DNA from: an uncultured Lachnospiraceae bacterium
GTDB lineage: Bacteria > Bacillota > Clostridia > Lachnospirales > Lachnospiraceae
DNA length: 33,044 nt
Assembly (NCBI GenBank): GCA_947588675.1
Contig: CANPYY010000024.1
Coordinates: 1-33,044 of the forward strand
Direction: 5' to 3'
Shown here: piece by piece, positions 24,762-33,044 of the stretch
Position numbering within the stretch: the first letter of the stretch is position 1
Layout: each line of letters begins with the position of its first letter
The notes under the pieces: model-generated
What the model was told of the DNA's origin: nothing
Seen by the model: only the letters and a program-made list of their open reading frames with translations
Databases searched by the model: none
Program-made: the position numbers and the translations under genes

Positions 24762-25325
24762 TTATACAAACGAGATACATTTCTTTGGACATTTCTCACT
24801 GCATACTCCGCAATGCTGACACATATCTTCCGTAAGCGTCCATGCCTTATTGGGCCTGTCTACGGCAATCGCCTCTGCCGGACAATTCTTTGCGCACAGT
24901 CCGCAGAACACACACGAGTCAAGGTCAGCCTTTGGAAGCTTCCCTGAAATATCCTCTGCGGGCGCTTCCGCCTTCTTTTCAACCGGTTTACCCTTAAATA
25001 CATCTTCAACTTTCGTTACATCAGGCTCCGTATACACGTTCTCCATATGAAGACATTTTTTAGGACACCCTTCCACGCAGTTAGCGCACTGTACGCATCC
25101 CATTCTGTCTATCTTCCATGTTCTTTCATTTCTGTCAACCGTAATAGCTCCCGAAGGGCATTTTCTGCTGCACAGTCCGCAGAAAAGACAATCGTCGATA
25201 TCTATTGCAACACGTCCGCGGTATCTTTCCTTATATTCTTTCTTTACATAAGGATATTCACGGGTTGCAGGTTTGGAAAAAAGATTCTTAATCGCAAACC
25301 TTGAAAATTTCATAATTCCTGACAC
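24762..25325 (-). CDS. echF: Ech hydrogenase subunit F, four-cluster ferredoxin
   Basis: The product is 187 residues. It has four complete CxxCxxCxxxC(P) motifs (first Cys at 46, 77, 138 and 169), enough for four [4Fe-4S] clusters. The two halves (about 40-95 and 132-187) are clearly repeats of each other, separated by a Lys/Ala/Glu/Pro-rich linker (about 112-131). Classical EchF has two clusters, so this version looks like a duplicated EchF, which could extend the electron wire between ferredoxin and EchC. The start is GTG with an AGGAGG site; an internal ATG four codons later has a weaker site. It lies between echE and hypF. Its position after EchE makes it the sixth Ech subunit. Confidence 0.9.
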   Translation of the reverse strand: MSGIMKFSRFAIKNLFSKPATREYPYVKKEYKERYRGRVAIDIDDCLFCGLCSRKCPSGAITVDRNERTWKIDRMGCVQCANCVEGCPKKCLHMENVYTEPDVTKVEDVFKGKPVEKKAEAPAEDISGKLPKADLDSCVFCGLCAKNCPAEAIAVDRPNKAWTLTEDMCQHCGVCSEKCPKKCISFV

Positions 25326-25338
25326 TTTGCATTCCCTC

Positions 25339-26418
25339 CTATCTCTCTGTACAGCTTACACATGGGTCAATTGTAAGAATGAGAATCGGCACATCCGCAT
25401 AATCACATCCCTGCAGAATCTTAACAAGCGGTGTAAGATTCGTAAAGGTAGGAGTACGTACACGTGCACGGTCCAGATTCTTAGTACCATTCGCTTTTAC
25501 ATAATATATTGCTTCTCCACGCGGCTGTTCAACACGCATGAATGCTTCTCCATCAGGATTACCCTTCACTGCAATAGAAAGCTCCCCATCAGGAATCTGC
25601 GCTACAGCCTGCCTGATAATATCAAACGACTGGAACAGTTCCTTTATTCTGACCTCACAACGTGCATATGAGTCACAATCATTACTCGTTATTATCTTAA
25701 AATCAATATTGCTGTATGCCGCATAGCCGGTCTTTCTCGTATCAATCTCAATTCCGCTGGCCCTCATCATAGGTCCTACCGCTCCTGTCGCAATAGCATC
25801 CTCTTTCGTAAGGATACCAACTTTCCTGAGTCTTGATTCTACCGTATAATCCGTAAGGAATACATCGCAAAGCTTCCTTATCTCGTCTTCCATTGCATCA
25901 AATTCCTTAACAAATGACGCCAGCATATCTTTATCCATATCTTTCAGGACGCCGCCGATTTTATTAACTGAAAAAATAACACGTCCGCCCGTTGAAGCCT
26001 CAAACATATCCAGTACCTTTTCCCTCATTCTCCAGCACTGATAAAATAACGCCTCAAATCCAAATGCGTCTGCCAACAGTCCAAGCCACAGAAGATGGCT
26101 GTGTATACGCGACATTTCGCACCAGATTGTCCTAAGATATTTTGCCCTGTCGGGTATCTCCACATCAAATATTCTTTCAAGGGCTTCGCAATAACCCATT
26201 CCGTGCATATAACTGCATATACCGCATATACGCTCAATTACATACAAATAATCATTAAAATCCCTTTTTTCTATCAGCTTTTCAAGGCCTCTGTGAATAT
26301 ATCCTATTGAAGGTATTGCCTCGATTACTTTTTCGTCCTCAAGCACAAGGTCAATGTGTATCGGCTCCGGCAGTACCGGGTGCTGCGGTCCAAAAGGAAC
26401 AACACTTCTCTTACCCAT
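25339..26418 (-). CDS. echE: Ech [NiFe] hydrogenase large subunit
   Basis: The 359-residue catalytic subunit carries both NiFe-binding pairs: C65 and C68 in RICGICS, and C353 and C356 in DPCVSCTER at the extreme C-terminus. All four ligands of the NiFe site are present, so this is a true hydrogenase rather than a complex I NuoD subunit, which lacks them. The protein stops three residues after the last Cys, so there is no C-terminal extension to remove; a maturation endopeptidase is not needed. It resembles NuoD in length order and motif spacing. The start has an AGGAGGT site. It is 15 bases after echD. Confidence 0.96.
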   Translation of the reverse strand: MGKRSVVPFGPQHPVLPEPIHIDLVLEDEKVIEAIPSIGYIHRGLEKLIEKRDFNDYLYVIERICGICSYMHGMGYCEALERIFDVEIPDRAKYLRTIWCEMSRIHSHLLWLGLLADAFGFEALFYQCWRMREKVLDMFEASTGGRVIFSVNKIGGVLKDMDKDMLASFVKEFDAMEDEIRKLCDVFLTDYTVESRLRKVGILTKEDAIATGAVGPMMRASGIEIDTRKTGYAAYSNIDFKIITSNDCDSYARCEVRIKELFQSFDIIRQAVAQIPDGELSIAVKGNPDGEAFMRVEQPRGEAIYYVKANGTKNLDRARVRTPTFTNLTPLVKILQGCDYADVPILILTIDPCVSCTER

Positions 26419-26433
26419 AATCAGTTCTACCTC

Positions 26434-26775
26434 CTATTTTTTAAATGGTGTTTCCTGCTCTATACGATACAGTTTATTGTTATAATCAAGATACATCGAA
26501 TCAACCTTTACCCCAAACAGTTCTTTCATCTCATTTTCATAGAAAACTGCTGAAGGATATATATCTCCTATACTGGCAATCCGGGTATCTTCATCGATAA
26601 CTATTCTGTAATTGATAAATTCATAACCCTTTGCAAATGAATAAGAAAGCTCATATCCGCCCGGAACGCTTACTGCACATATCTGTACAAGACGTGCGTT
26701 ATCACGTTTCATTTTAAGGGCATATCCTGACAATTCGCTGCTGTCAATAACAGTCAATTCATATTCTTCCCTCAT
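26434..26775 (-). CDS. echD: Ech hydrogenase subunit D (NuoC-like)
   Basis: The product is 113 residues, a short NuoC/30-kDa-like protein: an N-terminal MREEYELTVID strand, then the family segment YRIVIDEDTRIASIGDIYPSA and ENEMKELFGVKV. It is thought to bridge the large subunit and the rest of the soluble arm. The start at 26775 is chosen because a GAGAGGTG site precedes it and the gene then begins one base after the echC stop; a longer reading adds 11 residues that overlap echC. It is 15 bases before echE. No metal ligands are expected or seen. Confidence 0.92.
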   Translation of the reverse strand: MREEYELTVIDSSELSGYALKMKRDNARLVQICAVSVPGGYELSYSFAKGYEFINYRIVIDEDTRIASIGDIYPSAVFYENEMKELFGVKVDSMYLDYNNKLYRIEQETPFKK

Positions 26776-26776
26776 A

Positions 26777-27196
26777 CTACACCTCTCGTTTCTTTTCCAG
26801 AATGTCAAGCGCTTTTACAACACCGTCAATGATTGACTCCGGTCTTGCAGCACATCCCGGCACATATACGTCAACGGGTATTACCTTGTCGGCTCCGCCA
26901 AGTATATTGTAACAGTCCTTAAATACGCCGCCGTTACATGCGCATATACCTACTGCAACTACTACTTTCGGATTCGGCATCTGTGAATATATCTGTTCAA
27001 CTACCTGTTTATTCTGTGTATTAATTCCTCCGGTAATAAGAAGGATATCTGCATGCTTTGGATTACCTGTATTAATAATTCCAAATCTCTCAACGTCATA
27101 CACCGGGGTCAGACATGCCAGAACCTCGATATCGCACCCATTACAACTGCTTCCGTCATAGTGCAAAAGCCATGGTGATTTTGATATTTTTGCCAT
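26777..27196 (-). CDS. echC: Ech [NiFe] hydrogenase small subunit
   Basis: The product is 139 residues, homologous to NuoB. It has the four ligands of the proximal [4Fe-4S] cluster: C18 and C21 (SSCNGCD), C85 (GICACNGG) and C115 (PGCAARPE). No twin-arginine signal is present, so it faces the cytoplasm, as in group 4 enzymes. It passes electrons between EchF clusters and the NiFe site of EchE. The ribosome binding site is GGAGGAG. It begins 15 bases after echB. Confidence 0.96.
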   Translation of the reverse strand: MAKISKSPWLLHYDGSSCNGCDIEVLACLTPVYDVERFGIINTGNPKHADILLITGGINTQNKQVVEQIYSQMPNPKVVVAVGICACNGGVFKDCYNILGGADKVIPVDVYVPGCAARPESIIDGVVKALDILEKKREV

Positions 27197-27211
27197 GATG
27201 TCTCCTCCTTC

Positions 27212-28087
27212 TTAAAACAGATACTGAAGAATCAGTAAGTTTACGGTTCCCAATATAAATGTTACAGCCCAGGCAGATGAAAGCATAAGTTTCCACTTAA
27301 CCCTGGCGCTTGTATTATCTATCAGTATCTCAATAAAGTATACTATGAAACATACCAGAATCGCAAGTGGAATACTCCACCAGTGACTGTTAATAACAAA
27401 CAATGCAACTACTCCGAGAAGCATAATATTTTCATACCAGTGCGATATTTCAAGTATGGCAAACATACCGCCTGAAAGTTCCGTAGTAATACCTTTTACC
27501 ATTTCCTGATGCGCATGATGTGACGTACTTATATCGAATGGCGATTTACGGAATTTTATTGTCAGGATATATACAAATCCAATAAAAATTCCCGGAAGAT
27601 ATATAATTGCCGAAACATCCTGTCTTGCTATATCGTTTACGGCAAAAGTCCCGGTAGCTTTATAGAATCCTACCGCTGCCAAAAGTACCATAGGCTCATA
27701 AGCAAGCATCTGCGCAAGCTCTCTCATTGCTCCCATTCTCGAAAACGGTGAATTAGGGAAACTTGCCGCCAGAACAAAGAACATTACTGCCGTAGTGAGA
27801 ACAAAGAATACAAGCAGTATATCCAGTCCCGCAAAAAAGCATGAACCTGTAAATATTATAAATGCAAGGAAACAGAACATGTACAGATACTGCATACGTC
27901 CTATTGAAAGCGTTTCCTTGTTAATGAGCTTAATAACATCATAGAACGGCTGCAGTACGGAAGGCCCCTTCCTTCCCTGCATCCTTGCGGTAATCTTTCT
28001 GTCAATTCCCGAAAGCAGTCCGCCAAGCAAAGGCGCAAGCACTATAAATGCAATAACCCTGATTAAAACAGCAACATATGCACTCAT
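27212..28087 (-). CDS. echB: Ech hydrogenase membrane subunit B (NuoH-like)
   Basis: The product is 291 residues with about eight hydrophobic segments and the NuoH/HycD signature ARMQGRKGPSVLQPFYDVIKL after the first helix, plus SPFSRMGAMRELAQMLAYEPM and the charged loop KFRKSPFDIS. This subunit docks the hydrogenase onto the ion-translocating membrane part. The ATG at 28087 shares one base with the echA stop (TAATG), with a GGAGG ribosome binding site in the echA tail; a longer in-frame reading of 60 bases upstream adds a Cys-rich run unlike the family start, so it is rejected. Confidence 0.94.
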   Translation of the reverse strand: MSAYVAVLIRVIAFIVLAPLLGGLLSGIDRKITARMQGRKGPSVLQPFYDVIKLINKETLSIGRMQYLYMFCFLAFIIFTGSCFFAGLDILLVFFVLTTAVMFFVLAASFPNSPFSRMGAMRELAQMLAYEPMVLLAAVGFYKATGTFAVNDIARQDVSAIIYLPGIFIGFVYILTIKFRKSPFDISTSHHAHQEMVKGITTELSGGMFAILEISHWYENIMLLGVVALFVINSHWWSIPLAILVCFIVYFIEILIDNTSARVKWKLMLSSAWAVTFILGTVNLLILQYLF

Positions 28088-29997
28088 TATAAAGCACCTC
28101 CTATTCCGATAACAGCAAATATAACAATTACGGCAGAGGCAAGGCATATAGTTAATCTCATAAGTTTATGTTCATCTACCATATCAGTAAAGTACCAGTT
28201 TGCAACATTAAGTGTCTTAACGTTATCAAATGAGTCAACAAACGACTTATTGTCACCTGTATTTATACCTGCCATATATTCATTACTCTTTGTCATGTTT
28301 ACATTCTTCACAAATATATTTCCAATAACCGGAATTACTACCAGCGCAACAAGCATAAGAAGCATTATGTACATATCGGATGCTGAAAGTACCGGATCTA
28401 TTATCTTTCCGTAAAGTTCATAAAGCATCGGCTGAAGCAGATAATATGCGATAACCGGAAATACAAAACAAAGCGCAATCATCATAAATGCATGTATTCC
28501 CATTGAACACCACTGGTTTGCCGACGTTTTATTACGTTCAGCCTCACCCGGAACCTGAACAAGCACTTTGCAGAGCCATTTTGTCCAGTAGAACAGCGTC
28601 GTTGCGCTTCCAAATACAAGGAATATTATAAGCACAACATTGTTTGCATCAATAAATGCCTTTAAAACTGCCCATTTGGAAATAAGCATACCAAACGGTG
28701 CTAAAAACATTCCTGCTATTCCTATGCAGAGAATAATTGCCAGCGCCGGGAATCTCTTTATAAGACCTGTCATATCTTCAATATTCCTTGAACCGGTAGC
28801 ATTTTCTATAGCTCCGACTGTCTGGAACAAAAGCGACTTTGATACCGCGTGGAATATTACAAGCAGCACTCCTGCCCATACCGTCTGCGCGACGCCGACG
28901 CCTGCACAGGCAGTAATAAGTCCCAGGTTTGATATTGTCGAATATGCGAGTACGCTCTTTCCGTCACTTTGCGTAATTGCAAGAACACTTGCCGCAAAGA
29001 ATGTAAGTCCTCCGATAAGCGCCACCATTGTACCTGCATATGTACCCGCCATTACAGGCGCAAGCCTTAAAAGCAGATATACGCCTGCCTTAACCATGGT
29101 TGCGCTGTGAAGGAGCGCAGACGAAGGCGTAGGCGCTACCATTGCACCGAGAAGCCATTTTGAAAATGGGAACTGCGCCGACTTGGTAAGTCCGGCAAAG
29201 GCAAGAAGTATAACCGGTATTATTACCATCTGGCCGTCACCGACAGATACAAGTTCTTTTAATGTACTTATATTCAAAACAAGCTCCGAATATATGATTG
29301 CTATACAGAAGCCAAGACCTCCGAGCAGATTCATCCATAAAGCCCTGAAACAATTGGTAATTGCTTCTTCGGTCTTTGTATATCCGATAAGAAGGAATGA
29401 TGAAACACTCGTAATCTCCCAGAAGAAATAAATCCAGACAAGATTATTTGAAAATATAAGTCCGAACATTGCTCCAAGGAATACAAAAAGCATACCGAAG
29501 AAAAACGGTCTTCTGTCCTTATACTCGGTATGATGGTTGTGATAATCTTTTAAATACCCAACCGCATATACACATATCAAAGTACCAACTACTGCTACAA
29601 TCAGGCACATTACTATAGTAAGCCTGTCACAGAACAGATGCATCTGCGCTTCAGCTTCAGGCTTGTCTGCAAGAAGCTCAAACCAGAGCATAAGACCTGT
29701 CTGTAATAAAGATAAAACTGCAGGCAGAACTTTTTTATACCGTATACTGAGCACAACTATCAGCACGGTTAAAAATAATTCGCCGCACATCATTATTCTA
29801 TCAATCATTTCTGTTTCCTCAAGGTAAGCTACTGCCTCCCCTGAAATCAGGTGCATTACTGAAAAACAGACAGCCGCAGCAATAATTAATATACTGCTCG
29901 CATATACGACAATTTTTCTTACGTTATCATTTTTGGTACATGCCAAAATCGCTGCTGCCACAAATGGAAATAGAATCAAAAATCCGACAAATTCCAT
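28087..29997 (-). CDS. echA: Ech hydrogenase membrane subunit A (NuoL-like)
   Basis: The product is 636 residues, nearly all hydrophobic, with about 14-16 membrane helices. It contains the antiporter-type block of NuoL/MrpA: FFWEITSVSSFLLIGYTKTE, then LLGAMVAPTPSSALLHSATMVKAGVYLL. It is the probable proton or sodium pumping subunit. It is the first gene of the ech-hyp operon; the order A-B-C-D-E-F matches the known ech operons. The ATG is about 11 bases after GGAGG. A leader with hairpins and a strong promoter lie upstream. Confidence 0.93.
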   Translation of the reverse strand: MEFVGFLILFPFVAAAILACTKNDNVRKIVVYASSILIIAAAVCFSVMHLISGEAVAYLEETEMIDRIMMCGELFLTVLIVVLSIRYKKVLPAVLSLLQTGLMLWFELLADKPEAEAQMHLFCDRLTIVMCLIVAVVGTLICVYAVGYLKDYHNHHTEYKDRRPFFFGMLFVFLGAMFGLIFSNNLVWIYFFWEITSVSSFLLIGYTKTEEAITNCFRALWMNLLGGLGFCIAIIYSELVLNISTLKELVSVGDGQMVIIPVILLAFAGLTKSAQFPFSKWLLGAMVAPTPSSALLHSATMVKAGVYLLLRLAPVMAGTYAGTMVALIGGLTFFAASVLAITQSDGKSVLAYSTISNLGLITACAGVGVAQTVWAGVLLVIFHAVSKSLLFQTVGAIENATGSRNIEDMTGLIKRFPALAIILCIGIAGMFLAPFGMLISKWAVLKAFIDANNVVLIIFLVFGSATTLFYWTKWLCKVLVQVPGEAERNKTSANQWCSMGIHAFMMIALCFVFPVIAYYLLQPMLYELYGKIIDPVLSASDMYIMLLMLVALVVIPVIGNIFVKNVNMTKSNEYMAGINTGDNKSFVDSFDNVKTLNVANWYFTDMVDEHKLMRLTICLASAVIVIFAVIGIGGAL

Positions 29998-30068
29998 TCA
30001 GAATCCATCCTCCCCTCAAACTAAGTATTATTAAAGTAACGAACAATCATTACCAGAATATGATTATA

Positions 30069-30142
30069 CCATCTCGACTGGCGTCTCGATGGAGATACTC
30101 GTCAAATGCCTCTTGACGCAAGCGTCGTCGGCACTTTCCTCG
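30069..30142 (-). promoter_or_regulatory. GC-rich structured 5' leader of the ech operon
   Basis: Between the predicted promoter and echA is a 74-base stretch that is richer in G+C than the flanking DNA. It contains CCAT/ATGG (30069-30072 and 30089-30092) closing a bulged hairpin, CGTCAA/TTGACG (30100-30105 and 30113-30118) and GACG/CGTC (30115-30118 and 30123-30126). The last two compete for the same bases, so only one can form at a time. It carries no U-tract. It may be a regulatory leader RNA or a dispersed intergenic repeat; the function is unknown. Confidence 0.5.
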
Positions 30143-30144
30143 TT

Positions 30145-30174
30145 ATTATATCATATGGCCGTTATACAATTCAA
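30145..30174 (-). promoter_or_regulatory. Predicted promoter of the ech-hyp operon
   Basis: On the minus strand a TTGAAT -35 box (30169-30174), an 18-base spacer and a perfect TATAAT -10 box (30145-30150), preceded by TG, make a strong extended -10 promoter. It lies just after the leuB stop and about 150 bases upstream of echA. No terminator is evident between leuB and this promoter, so some leu read-through is possible. Confidence 0.6.
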
Positions 30175-30181
30175 CAAAAAG

Positions 30182-31255
30182 CTACTCTAAATATGATAAA
30201 ACAGCATCTCCCATTTCCCTACATCCGACAAGCGTGCAGCCATCCTGCATTATATCTCCTGTCCTAAGACCGTTATCAAGCGCTTTCTTCACGGCTTTTT
30301 CAATAGCGTCCGCCTCATCCGGCATATCAAAACTGAAACGGCACATCATTGCGGCGGAAAGTATAGTACCGATAGGATTGGCTTTATTCTGTCCGGCAAT
30401 ATCAGGAGCTGAACCATGAATCGGTTCATAAAGTCCGCATCCTGTTTCGCCAAGGCTTGATGACGGAATCATTCCAATTGAACCTGTAATCATGCTCGCC
30501 TCGTCAGATAATATATCACCAAACAGATTTTCCGTAACTATGACGTCAAACTGTGAAGGCTCCTTTACTATCTGCATAGCGGCATTGTCAACAAGCATAT
30601 CGCTGTATTCAACTTCCGGATATTCATCTTTAAGCCTGTGCATTACCTTTCTCCAAAGGCGGCTTGTATCAAGCACATTTGCCTTATCCACGCTGGTAAG
30701 CTTACGGTTTCTTTTCATAGCGGTTTCAAATCCGATACGTCCTATACGTTCAATTTCATGTTCCGCATACTCCATAATATCCGTTGCAACTTCTCTGCCA
30801 TCTTTATTTACAGTAGTATGCTCGCCAAAATATACGCCGCCTATAAGCTCCCTTACAACTATGAAATCAATGCCTTTTTCAACAATGGAAGGCTTCAGAG
30901 GACTTGCCTGCGCAAGCTGTTCCCACAATTTTGCGGGTCTGTTATTAGAGTACAGTTTCATTCCGCCCCTGAGAGCCAGAAGTCCTTTTTCAGGTCTTTT
31001 GTCACCCGGTACATTATCCCATTTAGGACCTCCTACCGCGCCTAAAAGCACGCTGTCCGAAGCAAGACACCTGTCAAGCATCTCTTTTGGAAGAGGTTCG
31101 CCCCACTTATCTATTGCGCAGCCTCCCATATCCACATCTACATACTCAAAATTATGATTATACTTTTCTGCAACCGCATCAAGTATCCTTATAGCTTCAT
31201 TTACAATTTCAGGTCCTATGCCATCTCCGCGTATAACAGCTATTTTCTTATCCAT
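30182..31255 (-). CDS. leuB: 3-isopropylmalate dehydrogenase
   Basis: The 357-residue product shows the family start IAVIRGDGIGPEIV, the ALLGAVGGPKW-like block (VLLGAVGGPKWD), a substrate Arg region with RPE and LRGG, and the NAD-binding segment ending EPIHGSAPDIAGQNKANP. It oxidises and decarboxylates 3-isopropylmalate to 2-oxoisocaproate with NAD+, the third step of leucine synthesis. The ATG follows the leuD stop by one base, and its GGGAG ribosome binding site lies in the leuD end. It is the last leu gene in the window. Length and motifs are complete. Confidence 0.97.
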   Translation of the reverse strand: MDKKIAVIRGDGIGPEIVNEAIRILDAVAEKYNHNFEYVDVDMGGCAIDKWGEPLPKEMLDRCLASDSVLLGAVGGPKWDNVPGDKRPEKGLLALRGGMKLYSNNRPAKLWEQLAQASPLKPSIVEKGIDFIVVRELIGGVYFGEHTTVNKDGREVATDIMEYAEHEIERIGRIGFETAMKRNRKLTSVDKANVLDTSRLWRKVMHRLKDEYPEVEYSDMLVDNAAMQIVKEPSQFDVIVTENLFGDILSDEASMITGSIGMIPSSSLGETGCGLYEPIHGSAPDIAGQNKANPIGTILSAAMMCRFSFDMPDEADAIEKAVKKALDNGLRTGDIMQDGCTLVGCREMGDAVLSYLE

Positions 31256-31256
31256 A

Positions 31257-31748
31257 TTATTTTTCTCCCTTTCCGATTGACGCCATAAGCCCGCCTTCTG
31301 ATATTATATTCTGTATAAATTCCGGAAACGGCTCGGCATTATATGTTTCACCGCGCGTAATATTCGTTATAACGCCGGTATCAAAATTAACTGCAACCTC
31401 ATCTCCGTCTTTAATTGCATCGCTTGCCGCTTCACATTCCATTATTGGCAGTCCGATATTAATGGCATTGCGGTAAAAAATACGCGCAAACGTCTTAGCT
31501 ATAACGCAGGATATGCCTGCCGTCTTAATTGCAAGCGGCGCATGTTCCCTCGATGAACCGCATCCAAAATTCAGTCCGCCTACCATAATATCCCCCGCTT
31601 TTACCTTGCCGGTAAAATCCTTATCTATATCCTCCATGCAATGCAGTGCAAGTTCTTTTGCATCAGGCGTATTAAGATAACGCGCAGGAATAATAACATC
31701 TGTATCTACATTGTCACCGTATTTATGTACATATCCTTTTGCTTCCAT
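31257..31748 (-). CDS. leuD: 3-isopropylmalate dehydratase small subunit
   Basis: The product is 163 residues, of the short LeuD type that pairs with about 420-residue LeuC proteins in many anaerobes and archaea. The motif [19 protein letters not shown] is the family hallmark and carries the catalytic Ser and the Arg/Glu/His contacts. With LeuC it isomerises 2-isopropylmalate to 3-isopropylmalate. The ATG has a GGAGG site and lies two bases after the leuC stop. The gene lies one base before leuB. Confidence 0.96.
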   Translation of the reverse strand: MEAKGYVHKYGDNVDTDVIIPARYLNTPDAKELALHCMEDIDKDFTGKVKAGDIMVGGLNFGCGSSREHAPLAIKTAGISCVIAKTFARIFYRNAINIGLPIMECEAASDAIKDGDEVAVNFDTGVITNITRGETYNAEPFPEFIQNIISEGGLMASIGKGEK

Positions 31749-31750
31749 AC

Positions 31751-33010
31751 TTATACCTCCTTAGGATTACTTATATAGCCTGTCAGCGCTGAAGCAGCCG
31801 CTACTGCCGGACTTGCAAGATATACTTCGCTTGATGTATGCCCCATGCGTCCGACAAAGTTTCTGTTCGTGGTCGATATACATTTTTCACCCGATGCCAG
31901 TATTCCCATATATCCTCCAAGGCATGGTCCGCAAGTAGGGGTTGACACAACGCAGCCGGCATCTACAAACGCTTCCATATAGCCTCTGGTAATACATTCT
32001 TTATATATCGCCATAGTTGCAGGAATAATTATTACCCTTACTCCTTTTTTCACTTTTTTACCTTTAAGTATCTCATAAGCTGTTTCCATATCAGATATTC
32101 TTCCATTAGTACAGCTTCCTATTACCACCTGGTCAATTTTAATATCTGAGGCTTCGCTTACAGGATGTGTATTTTCCGGAAGATGCGGATATGATACCGT
32201 AGGTTCAAGCTCTGAAAGATTAATTTCTATAGTCTGCGTATACTCTGCATCTTCATCCGCCTCATATACTTTATATTCTCTCTGCGTTCTTGCGTCCAGG
32301 TATTCCCTTGTAATATCGTCCACAGGGAATATTCCGTTCTTTGCTCCGGCTTCAATAGCCATATTGCATATGGTAAGACGGTCATCCATACCAAGCGAGC
32401 TTACTCCTTCGCCGCAAAACTCCATACTCTGGTATAAAGCTCCATCAACGCCTATCTTTCCTATAATATCAAGAATCACATCTTTTCCCGATACCCATTT
32501 TTTAAGCTTGCCTTTAAGTACTATTTTAATTGCAGAGGGAACTTTAAACCAGCATTTTCCCGTTGCCATTCCCGCTGCCATATCGGTACTTCCGACACCT
32601 GTTGAAAACGCTCCTACGGCGCCGTAGGTACATGTATGGCTGTCCGCTCCTATAATACAATCTCCAGCCGTTACAATACCTTTTTCCGGAAGAAGCGCAT
32701 GTTCAACTCCCATTTCTCCTACATCATAAAAATTCTCTATATCATACTTATACGCAAACTCCCTGCACTGCTTTGACTGCTCTGCCGCTTTTATATCCTT
32801 GTTTGGGGCAAAGTGGTCAAGTACGATATTAATACGTGTGCGGTCATATACACTATCAAACCCTGCCTTTTCAAATTCATTTATTGCAACAGGAGTTGTT
32901 ATATCATTTCCCAGCACTATATCAAGCGAAGCATTTATAAGCTGTCCCGCTTTCACCTCCGGAAGTCCCGCATGTGCTGCAAGTATCTTCTGCGTCATAG
33001 TCATTCCCAT
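31751..33010 (-). CDS. leuC: 3-isopropylmalate dehydratase large subunit
   Basis: The 419-residue product begins [15 protein letters not shown] and has the Cys residues of the aconitase-type [4Fe-4S] cluster: one in [10 protein letters not shown] and two in [29 protein letters not shown] is the conserved substrate block. The start at 33010 is preferred: an in-frame ATG nine bases upstream abuts the AAAGGAG ribosome binding site with no spacer, while the downstream ATG has correct spacing. With LeuD it forms isopropylmalate isomerase. The leu promoter and any T-box leader are outside the window to the right. Confidence 0.96.
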   Translation of the reverse strand: MGMTMTQKILAAHAGLPEVKAGQLINASLDIVLGNDITTPVAINEFEKAGFDSVYDRTRINIVLDHFAPNKDIKAAEQSKQCREFAYKYDIENFYDVGEMGVEHALLPEKGIVTAGDCIIGADSHTCTYGAVGAFSTGVGSTDMAAGMATGKCWFKVPSAIKIVLKGKLKKWVSGKDVILDIIGKIGVDGALYQSMEFCGEGVSSLGMDDRLTICNMAIEAGAKNGIFPVDDITREYLDARTQREYKVYEADEDAEYTQTIEINLSELEPTVSYPHLPENTHPVSEASDIKIDQVVIGSCTNGRISDMETAYEILKGKKVKKGVRVIIIPATMAIYKECITRGYMEAFVDAGCVVSTPTCGPCLGGYMGILASGEKCISTTNRNFVGRMGHTSSEVYLASPAVAAASALTGYISNPKEV

Positions 33011-33044
33011 ATATGTCATCTCCTTTTATATAATATAATCACTA

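Noticed and set aside
24752-24799. HypF start 16 codons upstream
   Set aside because: It would overlap echF by 38 bases, lacks a ribosome binding site and does not match the family start.
24279-24947. A 222-residue open frame on the plus strand
   Set aside because: It is opposite hypF and echF, which have complete family motifs. No independent support.
28088-28147. EchB start 20 codons upstream
   Set aside because: The extra residues form a Cys-rich run within the echA tail, unlike NuoH. The coupled ATG at 28087 has a GGAGG site.
30061-30066. A second TATAAT on the minus strand after the leader
   Set aside because: No acceptable -35 box lies 16-19 bases upstream, and the promoter at 30145-30174 is better.
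30492-31157. A 221-residue open frame on the plus strand
   Set aside because: It is the antisense shadow of leuB; no ribosome binding site, family motif or promoter supports it.

Overview
The window looks like the chromosome of a low-GC, Gram-positive anaerobe of the Clostridia, most likely a Lachnospiraceae relative. Clues are strong GGAGG ribosome binding sites, frequent TTG starts, a YyaC-type sporulation protein, an envelope gene set with CvpA, a DUF5711-like protein and a LysM protein, an Ech-type [NiFe] hydrogenase, and many secreted proteins with bacterial Ig-like, InlB-type, cohesin and dockerin modules. Nearly all genes are on the minus strand; only the XRE regulator and yyaC are on the plus strand. 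No tRNA, rRNA, CRISPR array, transposase or phage gene was seen, and no gene-free stretch exceeds 300 bases.

Left part (1-15057, AT-rich, accessory in character): a zinc-ribbon membrane protein, then seven genes for small exported proteins (1276-7443) with Lys/Tyr-rich, EF-hand-like, Ig-like or InlB-type modules. Next come two Sel1-repeat proteins, a 60-residue Cys-rich protein and a JAB/MPN metalloprotease with an intact JAMM motif. The most distinctive part is 9580-15057: a 1028-residue secreted protein (CHAP amidase/peptidase, SH3-like modules, three InlB repeats, four Cys-rich repeats, cohesin, C-terminal dockerin), followed after 18 bp by a second cohesin protein with a Pro/Thr linker and BspA-like leucine-rich repeats, then a PPC/FnIII protein. 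A divergent XRE regulator faces this set across a promoter that carries two mirror-image 11-bp palindromes, one inside the promoter spacer. This looks like a small regulated cohesin-dockerin surface assembly, not a classical cellulosome.

Middle (15184-20107, core-like): XRE regulator, a bidirectional terminator, then a minus-strand set for a LysM protein, a DUF5711-like beta-propeller protein and CvpA; divergent yyaC; and recR, whose stop lies one base from the yyaC stop.

Right part (20120-33010): a compact run echABCDEF-hypF-hypC-hypD-hypE-recR. It encodes a membrane-bound, energy-converting group 4 [NiFe] hydrogenase coupling ferredoxin and protons/H2 to ion translocation, together with most of the factors that build its Fe(CN)2CO centre. 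EchF has four rather than two [4Fe-4S] motifs, and the EchE large subunit ends at its last metal-ligand motif, so no C-terminal processing peptidase is needed. hypA and hypB are not in the window. A GC-rich leader with alternative hairpins lies between the operon promoter and echA. Upstream is leuCDB for leucine biosynthesis; leuC starts just inside the right edge.
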